Shown here one piece after another: positions 15,994 to 21,928 of a stretch of 48,181 bases of DNA (the stretch's first letter is position 1; each line of letters opens with the position of its first letter). The notes beneath the pieces were generated by a model. That model was not told the DNA's origin and made no database searches. It saw nothing but the letters and a program-made list of their open reading frames with translations. The position numbers were made by a program, and so were the translations under genes. This stretch comes from a virus. The stretch covers positions 1 through 48,181 of IMG/VR virus record IMGVR_UViG_3300043772_003331. One strand, given 5' to 3'.

Positions 15994-17094
15994 ATGGACA
16001 CGCACAAGATCACGGTGGCCGGGCTGACCGGCAAACTCTACCAGACCAACGACTCCCCGCGGTGGCAGCTCGAGTTCCGGCACCCGCATACCAAGAAGCG
16101 GCTGCGCATTTCCACCGGCCTGCGCGACTTGGTCATGGCCAAGGAGAAGTCCAAGGGCATCCTGGTCGATGCCGGACGCGAGGGCTTGGCGGCGCTGCAA
16201 GCGCACCAGCAGCGGGCCACGTCGAAGTCGATTGGTGAGGCGATTGACCATTATTTGAAGGTGAGCAAGATCGGCAGCAAGCAGAGCAATGTCAATCGTC
16301 TGTTGCGGCTGCTGCGGGCCACGCTGGGCGGAACGAATGAGCAGGTGCGGGAGAAGCCGCTGAGTGTGCTGACGCCGGCGCTGGTGGCCAAGTATCTCGC
16401 GGAATGGAAGGGCAGCGTCTACACGCTGCGCGGTGTGCTGGTGTCGTCGCGCGCCGTGTTTTGTCATGCGCTGGACTGGGAGGGCTTTCCGTTACCGGAG
16501 TCGCTGGAGAAGTTTGCCAAGACGACCAAGGGCATGCGAGCGCCCTCGCCTACCTTTGAGCGGATCTCGCCGGAGATACTTAGCAACATGGATAATGCCA
16601 GCAAGCAGAGGTCGCCGTCGATCCGGCGCGCCTTCCTGCTGACGCGCTACCTCGGCATGACACCCAAGGAATGCTGGCTCTGCCGGCGGGAGTGGATTGA
16701 AGAACGCAACGGCAAGTTTGTCATGGTGGTCATTGAGCGCGACGGCGTGACGCTCAAGACCGGCAGCAAGCGGGGCCGCGCCATGTCCATCCCCGAGTGG
16801 ATGGCCGCAGAGCTGCTGACCGCGGACGACTTCATGGTGGACGGCAAGACGCCCGGGCGCCGGAAGTATTTCATGGAGCGGATCTTCAATGCGTTTGTCC
16901 GAGAGTTCCTGCCGGATCGTCGAACGGCCGCCTACGAGCTGCGGCGGCAGGCTGGCTCGGATATCCTCAACGCGACCGGCAAGATCAGCGTGGCGCAGCA
17001 CATGCTCGGCCATAGTTCCCCGACTACGACCTCAACCTGGTATGCGGTGTACGACCGCGAGGTGGACGTGGCGTCTGTCTGGGATCAGCAGTAA
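15994..17094 (+). CDS. int: Tyrosine integrase
   Basis: 366 residues from the ATG at 15994; an upstream in-frame TTG would add 16 residues inside the arm repeats and is unlikely. An N-terminal arm-binding/core-binding region is followed by the catalytic domain. C-terminal boxes are recognisable: YELRRQAG (Arg about 315), LGHSSPTTTSTWYA with the active tyrosine near residue 350. Two usual catalytic positions look different: the first arginine box reads LGMTPKE where TGLRxxE is normal, and the histidine of HxLR is a tyrosine. It catalyses phage integration and, with an excisionase, excision, at the adjacent tRNA-Phe core. Its 3' end overlaps the convergent minus-strand gene by ten bases. Confidence 0.88.
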   Translation: MDTHKITVAGLTGKLYQTNDSPRWQLEFRHPHTKKRLRISTGLRDLVMAKEKSKGILVDAGREGLAALQAHQQRATSKSIGEAIDHYLKVSKIGSKQSNVNRLLRLLRATLGGTNEQVREKPLSVLTPALVAKYLAEWKGSVYTLRGVLVSSRAVFCHALDWEGFPLPESLEKFAKTTKGMRAPSPTFERISPEILSNMDNASKQRSPSIRRAFLLTRYLGMTPKECWLCRREWIEERNGKFVMVVIERDGVTLKTGSKRGRAMSIPEWMAAELLTADDFMVDGKTPGRRKYFMERIFNAFVREFLPDRRTAAYELRRQAGSDILNATGKISVAQHMLGHSSPTTTSTWYAVYDREVDVASVWDQQ

Positions 17095-17306
17095 GCGGCC
17101 TCCCTGCGGAGAATGTGTTGCTCAATCGCCGCAACCTCCTCGGCGAATGGCAGCACATCGAGGTCCGCGCACGCATGCCGCACGCAGTTGTCGCTGAGGC
17201 ACTGCCGCTTCATCATGGCGAACAACTCGGGGCTGTCGAAGCGGCGGCCGGCGAGGCGTAGGCCAGACCATGGGAAGGTGCCGGTGGCGAAGTAGTCGTG
17301 GCGCAT
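17085..17306 (-). CDS. Small protein downstream of lipoprotein gene (73 aa)
   Basis: 73 residues beginning MRHDYFATGTFPWSGLRLAG. No known motif; three cysteines near the middle and a helical, acidic C-terminal third. The start overlaps the stop of the upstream lipoprotein gene (TAATG), so the two are an operon. Its end overlaps the convergent integrase gene. Function not recognised; it belongs to the only minus-strand block and is therefore a candidate lysogeny-expressed gene. Confidence 0.65.
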   Translation of the reverse strand: MRHDYFATGTFPWSGLRLAGRRFDSPELFAMMKRQCLSDNCVRHACADLDVLPFAEEVAAIEQHILRREAAYC

Positions 17307-17710
17307 TAGTTGACGGCGAAGGGTTGCGGTGGCTTGGGCTGGGTGGCGGAATACCAGTGCGTGTAGCCTGGCACGCGCAGCAGGACGCGGGACGGCACCC
17401 GGTAGCCGCTCGGATACACCATCTCCTCGAAGGCCACGCTGTCGTGCGGCACCACGGCGCGAATGATGGAGTCCTGCTTCCATTTGCCGAACTGGTCGGC
17501 GACCAGCTTGACCGTGACTGGCGAGGTGCCGATGTATTCGGCGTTGAGGTAGACGAGCGCGCCGGGTGGCAGCGTGGCGATCTCTACGTTGACGACCGGC
17601 TCGGCGGTGCGGTAGCGCTCGGGCACCGGATCGGTGGCGCAGCCGGCCAAGATCACCACCAAGGCCAAGGGAGCGGCGTGCTTGGCGATGGTGGCGAGGG
17701 CTTGGCGCAT
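17306..17710 (-). CDS. PEGA-domain lipoprotein
   Basis: 134 residues when started at the ATG complementary to 17708-17710. This gives a clean lipoprotein signal: basic start, hydrophobic core LALVVI, lipobox LAGC with Cys24. The mature part contains VVNVEIATLPPGALVYLNAEYIGTSPVTVKL, a PEGA-type beta domain, which occurs in surface and periplasmic proteins. It should be anchored in the envelope. The frame is open further upstream (to 17887 or 17959, adding 59 or 83 residues), but that would bury the lipobox, so the short form is preferred. As a prophage-side envelope lipoprotein it could alter phage adsorption, which is only a guess. Confidence 0.7.
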   Translation of the reverse strand: MRQALATIAKHAAPLALVVILAGCATDPVPERYRTAEPVVNVEIATLPPGALVYLNAEYIGTSPVTVKLVADQFGKWKQDSIIRAVVPHDSVAFEEMVYPSGYRVPSRVLLRVPGYTHWYSATQPKPPQPFAVN

Positions 17711-17880
17711 GCGCGGCGCCGCTGCGTATAGCTCGCCGGACTCATGCAGGGCAAGACCGGCGGCGATGAGCTGGCGGTATTGCTTGCGGTGGCGGCTACC
17801 GTTCAAGCGCTCGCTCGCCCACTGGCTGGCGGCGAAGCCGATGAGGCTGATCGTGCGGGCGCTAATGCGTGTGGTGCGTG

Positions 17881-17917
17881 TTGGCATTTGATGGCATTCT
17901 TTAGCGTCTGTTGGCAT
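17881..17917. promoter_or_regulatory. Operator-like array I: TTGGCAT boxes in 10-bp phase
   Basis: TTGGCAT at 17881-17887, ATGGCAT at 17891-17897 and TTGGCAT at 17911-17917, spaced 10 and 20 bp. On the minus strand these are (A/T)TGCCAA-type boxes lying between the RHH gene and the lipoprotein, upstream of the latter. The same box in the same phase recurs at 18238-18430 and 25733-25759. Likely binding site of a regulator, possibly the adjacent RHH protein. Confidence 0.6.
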
Positions 17918-17967
17918 TGTCAACGTGTTATTTGCAAAGTTGTTGCTAGTGCTTGTCATTACGCGAC

Positions 17968-18225
17968 TTACTTGAGCGCTTTTTCCATCCTGTCAGCCAT
18001 GCCGCCGACATTGCGCAGGATCATCGCCCGGAATTGCTCGGTGAGCGGGCCTTGGAAGGCGTCCTCCAAGTCCATGTAGAACTCGAGGGCAACGGCGACA
18101 TACTTGGCGGCTTTGTGGTCTGCGGCCGCGGCGCGCCGGTGCATGCGGTCGTGCAGGTCGGTGCTGAGGTTGGCGAAGACGCCCTTGCGGGTGTCCTCTT
18201 TGTATCTTGGCTTCTTGGTGCTCAT
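17968..18225 (-). CDS. Ribbon-helix-helix regulator
   Basis: 85 residues from the ATG complementary to 18223-18225. After a basic start (MSTKKPRYKEDTRKG) comes a short beta segment VFANLS and two helices, TDLHDRMHRRAAAADHK and AAKYVAVALEFYMDLEDA. That is the pattern of Arc/CopG/MetJ-type ribbon-helix-helix proteins, which bind DNA as dimers and often cooperatively on tandem short repeats. A helical tail of about 30 residues follows. The gene is flanked on both sides by arrays of (A/T)TGCCAA boxes at 10-bp steps, including its own promoter region. It is the best candidate for the regulator reading those arrays and for an immunity or early-gene repressor. Binding itself is inferred. Confidence 0.7.
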   Translation of the reverse strand: MSTKKPRYKEDTRKGVFANLSTDLHDRMHRRAAAADHKAAKYVAVALEFYMDLEDAFQGPLTEQFRAMILRNVGGMADRMEKALK

Positions 18226-18237
18226 AGGTGCTGCTGT

Positions 18238-18430
18238 TTGCCAATAGACTCCAACGGATGCCAAGGGATGTCAAATAGGGACTTTGCCCCATGCCAAGGA
18301 ATGCCAAAAATAATTCTTGCAGTGTTGGCAGTCTTTGGCATTATTTGGCTATCCGATGCACGCCCACTTCGTGAATCAAGTCGCCCGAAAGGGTTTGCCC
18401 ACGTTGCCAAGGAATGCCAAGGAATGCCTT
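18238..18430. promoter_or_regulatory. Operator-like arrays II-V between divergent genes
   Basis: Runs of a 7-bp box with 10-bp steps fill the space between the RHH gene and the excisionase-like gene. II: TTGCCAA 18238, ACTCCAA 18248, ATGCCAA 18258, ATGTCAA 18268. III: ATGCCAA 18291 and 18301. IV, inverted: TTGGCAG 18325, TTGGCAT 18335, TTGGCTA 18345. V: TTGCCAA 18404, ATGCCAA 18414, ATGCCTT 18424. One helical turn spacing puts all boxes of a run on one DNA face, as for cooperative repressors. The fourth box of II contains TTGACA on the minus strand, a possible -35 for the RHH gene. Confidence 0.68.
18317..18345 (+). promoter_or_regulatory. Candidate early promoter under array IV
   Basis: TTGCAG (18317-18322), 17-bp spacer, ATTATT (18340-18345). 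The spacer and -10 are covered by array IV boxes, so occupancy would block it. It would drive the excisionase-like gene and the early operon. Match to the sigma-70 consensus is moderate. Confidence 0.4.
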
Positions 18431-18433
18431 TCT

Positions 18434-18625
18434 ATGACAAACACCACACCACACCTGCTCACGATCCGCGATGCGGCGAACGCCCTCCGGGTGAGCTATG
18501 CACAGACCCGCCTCTGGGTCTTAGAAGGCCGGCTGCCGTCGATTGCCCTCGGGCAACGCACACGCCGGATTCCCGCACAGCAACTCGCGAAGTTCATCGC
18601 GAACAACACGACGGGAGGAAACTAA
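18434..18625 (+). CDS. Excisionase-like winged-helix DNA-binding protein
   Basis: 63 residues. LLTIRDAANALRVSYAQTRLWVLEGRLPSIALGQRTRRIPAQQLAKFI is (in pieces) the MerR-like/excisionase HTH_17 pattern: recognition helix, wing with R..RI, then a short helix. Such proteins bend DNA as excisionases or act as small regulators. It is the first gene rightward of the box arrays and divergent from the RHH regulator, the usual place of an excisionase or Cro-like gene in temperate phages. The ATG at 18434 directly follows array V, so an array-bound repressor would also cover its ribosome-binding region. Start further upstream would translate the operator and is rejected. Confidence 0.72.
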   Translation: MTNTTPHLLTIRDAANALRVSYAQTRLWVLEGRLPSIALGQRTRRIPAQQLAKFIANNTTGGN

Positions 18626-18745
18626 ATGAGCGCGCTCGAAGTTCTCTCCTACCTCACGGACACCACGTTCACCACGGTTGTCTTGCTGACCATCGGCACG
18701 TTCGCCGCGCTGCAGTTCATCAATCGGATTGGAGGCGCCAAGTGA
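18626..18745 (+). CDS. Small membrane peptide (39 aa)
   Basis: 39 residues with one transmembrane segment, TTVVLLTIGTFAALQFI, and a short basic end. A strong GGGAGGA ribosome-binding site lies 8-14 bases upstream, and its stop overlaps the next start (GTGA), so translation is likely despite its size. Function not recognised. Confidence 0.6.
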   Translation: MSALEVLSYLTDTTFTTVVLLTIGTFAALQFINRIGGAK

Positions 18746-19035
18746 TTGACCTCCGCATAGACCAACCCTACGACGAGGCGGCTCGCTGCGAATGCGGTGA
18801 CGCTGAATGCCTCGGCTCGGTGGAAGTCGCCGGCGTCATTGCTGCGAGCATTGCCGAAGCGCTGCCGCAACTTCAGTCGCCCATGCTGCGCCTCATCCAG
18901 GAGCGCAACGAAGCCCGCGAGCTGGTCAAGCGTGTGCTCATGGCGACCGATGGTGTGACGGACAGCGAGGAGTATTACGCTGCGATGTTGGCGGCGCATC
19001 GTGCGGTGATGACTTGGAAGGGCGGTGCGAAGTGA
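18742..19035 (+). CDS. Early-region protein with Cys pair (97 aa)
   Basis: 97 residues, GTG start overlapping the previous stop by four bases. The first third has CECGDAECLGSVEVAG, a compact cysteine cluster that might bind a metal. The rest is helical with RLIQERNEARELVKRVLMATDG. It ends in a GTGA overlap with the next gene. Function not recognised; part of the early chain of coupled small genes. Confidence 0.65.
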   Translation: MIDLRIDQPYDEAARCECGDAECLGSVEVAGVIAASIAEALPQLQSPMLRLIQERNEARELVKRVLMATDGVTDSEEYYAAMLAAHRAVMTWKGGAK

Positions 19036-19175
19036 GCCAGCAAGACATCACGCCGACAGCCAGCACCAACGTCCGCCGCGAGCGCACCCCGCAGGAAGAA
19101 GCTGAGTGGCTTGAGGATAAGCGCGCGGAGTACGAGGCCGACCGCATTTGCGGCCACGAGTGGAGCAACATATGA
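19032..19175 (+). CDS. Small acidic early protein (47 aa)
   Basis: 47 residues, GTG start with four-base overlap to the upstream gene and ATGA overlap to the downstream gene. Highly charged (RRERTPQEEAEWLEDKRAEY) and probably helical, ending CGHEWSNI. No motif recognised; supported mainly by the perfect stop-start overlaps on both sides. Confidence 0.55.
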   Translation: MSQQDITPTASTNVRRERTPQEEAEWLEDKRAEYEADRICGHEWSNI

Positions 19176-19363
19176 AGACCGTCGATTTCCAAACGGCCGA
19201 CATCCTCATGATGTTTATGGATGCGCATCGCAACGAGTTCCATACGTTCGCGCAGGAGTTTGGCGAGTATTCCCGTAGGGAAACGTCGGCGATGGTCACG
19301 GCCATCATCAACAACATCCACAAGATGCTTTTGGAGCATGAGTGGCAAGAGGAGGGCAAATAA
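19172..19363 (+). CDS. Small helical early protein (63 aa)
   Basis: 63 residues, MKTVDFQTADILMMFMDAHR..., amphipathic helices with no membrane span. The ATG overlaps the previous stop (ATGA), and its TAA overlaps the ATG at 19363 of the alternative frame that lies on the methyltransferase. Function not recognised. Confidence 0.62.
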   Translation: MKTVDFQTADILMMFMDAHRNEFHTFAQEFGEYSRRETSAMVTAIINNIHKMLLEHEWQEEGK

Positions 19364-20685
19364 TGTGGATACTGCCTCGCCAATTACACACGTCTCCCTT
19401 TGTGCCGGATACGGAGGCATTGATCTCGGACTCCGACGAGTTCTCCCAACTCTGCGCACAATCGCTTACAGCGAGAGGGAAGGATTCTGCTGCGCGAATC
19501 TGGTCAGCAAAGTTGAAGCGGGACTCATGGATGCAGCTCCTATTTGGACGGACGTTAAGACCTTCCCATGGGAGCAGTTTCGTGGATGCGTGGACATCCT
19601 CTCTGGCGGCTACCCGTGCCAGCCATTCAGCGCAGCCGGCAAGCGCCTCGGTGCCGAAGACCCACGACACCTCTGGCCCTACATATCAGCCGGAATTGCT
19701 GCAATGCGACCAAGTGTCTGTTTCTTTGAAAACGTCGAGGGACATATCAGCCTTGGGCTTCCCGACGTGCTGCAAGACTTGGCAGGAATGGGTTACCGAA
19801 CGACGTGGTGCGTGGCGAGCGCGAGTGAATGCGGCGCGCCTCACCAGCGGAAGCGGGTCTTTATCTTGGCCCACCGCAACGGCGTTCGACTTCAACAATA
19901 CGCCGCTCAATCGGATCGACGGCACTGGCAAGACCTACAAGAGCAATCTCAAGGAAGCGGTGCATCAGAACTGGCCGACAGTGCGAGCCTCAGAATACAA
20001 GGACGTTGGCCCAGTTGGATCGAAGAGTCACGACCACATGCTGGGCAAGCACTACCTCTGCGCGGTGGTGACGCAGGATGCGGCGACCAATGGCCAAGCC
20101 GCCCCGGCGAGCAGCAGTTCGCTTGGGAGCCGCCAAGGGTTGTGGCCGACAGCAAGAAGTCTGGACGGCTCAGTGAACGAATCGCTGGAGACATGGACGG
20201 CGAGATATCACCGGAAGGAAGCAGAGGGCATCAACTTGCATCGACCATTGCCGATTGCGGTGATGCAGGAGCAGGTGAAGGCTCAGGACTTTCCAACGCC
20301 ACGAACCTGCGACTGGAAGAGCAGTCCGAATGCGGACAGCAACATCAAGGGGATGAACGAGCAGGCGCAATGGCTGACGCCCAAGGTTCCGTCTGGCGGC
20401 GGTCAAGCAACGAGGACAACGGATGGCGGCGGATTACGGAAGCTGGAAGACCAAACGGAAGCGAGAGCGACCGGCAAGCTGAACCAAGCATGGGTTTGCT
20501 GCTTGATGGGAGTTCCAGTGGGTTGGGTGGACCCGCTGTGTCCGGCCTCAGTGATCAAGAACTGGCCGAGATTCGTCAGTGGATGGGTGCGTCCACAAAC
20601 CGCACAGATTCCCTGCGACTCCTCGGCAATGGAGTTGTGCCCGCCACCGCAGAGCGAGCTTTCCGAGTTCTCGTTGGCGAGCTGA
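19363..20685 (+). CDS. Overlapping alternative-frame ORF on methyltransferase
   Basis: A 440-codon ORF starts with ATG two bases before the methyltransferase GTG, in a TAATG overlap with the preceding stop, and ends 17 bases before the methyltransferase stop. Its translation (MWILPRQLHTSPFVPDTEAL...) has recurring (W/F)PTxxxxD units near SLSWPTATAFD, QNWPTVRASEYKD, GLWPTARSLD and DFPTPRTCD, then LNQAWVCCLMGVPVGW. LMGxPxGW next to motif X is, to my memory, part of some phage C5-methyltransferases and of stand-alone phage ORFs. Long open frames are common at this GC, so openness alone proves nothing. Whether it is translated, or a frameshift relic, is open. Confidence 0.4.
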   Translation: MWILPRQLHTSPFVPDTEALISDSDEFSQLCAQSLTARGKDSAARIWSAKLKRDSWMQLLFGRTLRPSHGSSFVDAWTSSLAATRASHSAQPASASVPKTHDTSGPTYQPELLQCDQVSVSLKTSRDISALGFPTCCKTWQEWVTERRGAWRARVNAARLTSGSGSLSWPTATAFDFNNTPLNRIDGTGKTYKSNLKEAVHQNWPTVRASEYKDVGPVGSKSHDHMLGKHYLCAVVTQDAATNGQAAPASSSSLGSRQGLWPTARSLDGSVNESLETWTARYHRKEAEGINLHRPLPIAVMQEQVKAQDFPTPRTCDWKSSPNADSNIKGMNEQAQWLTPKVPSGGGQATRTTDGGGLRKLEDQTEARATGKLNQAWVCCLMGVPVGWVDPLCPASVIKNWPRFVSGWVRPQTAQIPCDSSAMELCPPPQSELSEFSLAS

Positions 20686-20702
20686 TGGAGGCAGCCACAT
20701 GA
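19365..20702 (+). CDS. DNA cytosine C5-methyltransferase
   Basis: 445 residues from the GTG at 19365. Conserved motifs in order are SLCAGYGGIDLG (motif I), GGYPCQPFS (motif IV with catalytic Cys, about 85), ENVEG (motif VI, about 122), QRKRVF (motif VIII, about 161) and RLLGNGVVP (motif X, about 419). It methylates cytosine at C5 using SAM, probably to protect phage DNA or regulate expression. The 250-residue stretch between VIII and X is D/S/G/Q-rich with five (L/V/M)AD(S/A)-like repeats and would hold target recognition. A second frame is open over almost the whole gene (19363-20685). The stop overlaps the next ATG. Confidence 0.9.
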   Translation: MDTASPITHVSLCAGYGGIDLGLRRVLPTLRTIAYSEREGFCCANLVSKVEAGLMDAAPIWTDVKTFPWEQFRGCVDILSGGYPCQPFSAAGKRLGAEDPRHLWPYISAGIAAMRPSVCFFENVEGHISLGLPDVLQDLAGMGYRTTWCVASASECGAPHQRKRVFILAHRNGVRLQQYAAQSDRRHWQDLQEQSQGSGASELADSASLRIQGRWPSWIEESRPHAGQALPLRGGDAGCGDQWPSRPGEQQFAWEPPRVVADSKKSGRLSERIAGDMDGEISPEGSRGHQLASTIADCGDAGAGEGSGLSNATNLRLEEQSECGQQHQGDERAGAMADAQGSVWRRSSNEDNGWRRITEAGRPNGSESDRQAEPSMGLLLDGSSSGLGGPAVSGLSDQELAEIRQWMGASTNRTDSLRLLGNGVVPATAERAFRVLVGELMEAAT

Positions 20703-20854
20703 CCACCCACGACATCGACCTCGTCACCCAATGGCTCGCCGCGCGGGATAACGAGAAGTCCGGCGCCAAGGTGTATCACGGCGACCGGCCGTGTTTGCCG
20801 GCGAAGGCGATGATGGCTGTCGCTGAACGCATCTGGAGGAAGCGCGCACGGTGA
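20699..20854 (+). CDS. Small early protein (51 aa)
   Basis: 51 residues, MTTHDIDLVTQWLAARDNEK..., ending in a basic segment ERIWRKRAR. ATG overlaps the methyltransferase stop (ATGA). Probably helical. No family recognised. Confidence 0.58.
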   Translation: MTTHDIDLVTQWLAARDNEKSGAKVYHGDRPCLPAKAMMAVAERIWRKRAR

Positions 20855-21033
20855 TGACTTTCAAGCAGTGGCGAGCGTGCGGACGGAAGCGGCGGTTTCA
20901 CACCGCGGCAGAGGCGCGCCGTTGTCAGCCGATGATGACTGTCTACGAGTGCAAGTATTGCGGCTGCTACCACCTGACCAAGGGGATCGACTGGTGGGCC
21001 AAACACATCCTGCAGCGGAGGTTGGCGGCTTGA
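20854..21033 (+). CDS. Small zinc-finger-like protein (59 aa)
   Basis: 59 residues from the ATG at 20854, which overlaps the previous stop (TGATG); a GTG one codon upstream is an alternative. RFHTAAEARRC...YECKYCGCYHLTKG contains CxxCxC plus His, the arrangement of a small zinc knuckle seen in many short phage proteins. Basic throughout, so nucleic-acid binding is plausible but not shown. Confidence 0.6.
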   Translation: MTFKQWRACGRKRRFHTAAEARRCQPMMTVYECKYCGCYHLTKGIDWWAKHILQRRLAA

Positions 21034-21035
21034 AG

Positions 21036-21305
21036 ATGGCGCCTCTCCTTTGCGCCTGGCCGGTCGCCCACAATGAGTGGCGCATCCAGTCGCGCATCGG
21101 TGCGGCGTCCAAATATCTGCGCTCCGGGCTGAAGCTGACGCGGTGTGCCTGGGCGATTTGTGGCGGGCATCTGGTCATCTTCAAGGTGATCGGCGGCAGG
21201 GCTGACGCTCAGAGGGTGATGGCGAGTGTGACCCGCTATTTAAGGGAGATTTCTACAGAGAGGGCAATTTACGAAATGCCCCGCAGAGGCACTTTGATTT
21301 CATGA
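21036..21305 (+). CDS. Early protein of unknown function (89 aa)
   Basis: 89 residues from ATG 21036, which lies two bases after the previous stop. Mixed alpha/beta composition with IQSRIGAASKYLRSG, CAWAICGGHLVIFKVIGG, and a basic C-terminus (REISTERAIYEMPRRG). The TGA overlaps the next ATG. No family recognised. Confidence 0.58.
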   Translation: MAPLLCAWPVAHNEWRIQSRIGAASKYLRSGLKLTRCAWAICGGHLVIFKVIGGRADAQRVMASVTRYLREISTERAIYEMPRRGTLIS

Positions 21306-21919
21306 CCATGGCAAGACCGCGGACGACATCTAAACCCAAAAAGAAAGCAGCCAAGCCGGAGCCAGAGATTGCTCCGGTGCATGTGGGCCGCTCAACCGGC
21401 CTCGAGGTGCCCGAAGCGAAGGCTGAGAAGATCGCCGCAGCGCATATGGCCGGCATGTCGATCCGTGAGATGTGCCGCGCGTTCAACACGTCGTACCACA
21501 CGATCATGGCGTTGATACGCAACAGGCCGGAGCTGTTGGAACGCGCGCGGGAAATTACATCGAAGAATTGGAAGACCTTGGCCGCAGTTGGGACCGCGGA
21601 ACTCTTTGAGAGGATACCCGACATGAAGAGTCACGAACTCACTATCATGTCTGCGGTTGCAACAGAGAAATCTGAACTGCTGGCTGGTGGAGCAACGCAG
21701 CGTGTGGAGCATGTGATGGCTCCGGCGGCTGACTCTTGGAATAGCTTCGTGCGTGGGCTGAGGAGCGAGCAGGTGATCGATGTGGCGGCGGAGCGTGTCG
21801 ATATTACGGTTGGCTCGGTCGAATGCGCCGGACAAATAGACGTTCCTGCCCTGCCAGATGCACCGATAATGCATAACCAGCAAAGTGCGAGCGTTGAAGA
21901 TCAACACGTTACGCCATAA
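21302..21919 (+). CDS. Helix-turn-helix protein
   Basis: 205 residues. A basic, Lys/Pro-rich N-terminus (residues 1-25) precedes an HTH-like segment, EKIAAAHMAGMSIREMCRAF-NTSYHTIMALIRN (about 42-75), and then helical regions up to ATEKSELLAGGATQRVEHV. The first part looks like transposase/terminase-small-type HTHs that bind DNA. A small terminase or early regulator are both possible; the gene is 10 kb from the large terminase, which speaks against the former, though no other small terminase was found. ATG overlaps the previous stop. Confidence 0.6.
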   Translation: MTMARPRTTSKPKKKAAKPEPEIAPVHVGRSTGLEVPEAKAEKIAAAHMAGMSIREMCRAFNTSYHTIMALIRNRPELLERAREITSKNWKTLAAVGTAELFERIPDMKSHELTIMSAVATEKSELLAGGATQRVEHVMAPAADSWNSFVRGLRSEQVIDVAAERVDITVGSVECAGQIDVPALPDAPIMHNQQSASVEDQHVTP

Positions 21920-21928
21920 CCGAATACT

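Noticed and set aside
17711-17959. N-terminal extension of the PEGA lipoprotein
   Set aside because: The frame is open, but using it would place the lipobox about 80-105 residues inside the protein, and the region contains operator-like boxes.
18238-18430. CRISPR array
   Set aside because: Boxes are 7 bp with 3-bp gaps; there are no spacers of 25-40 bp and no cas genes.
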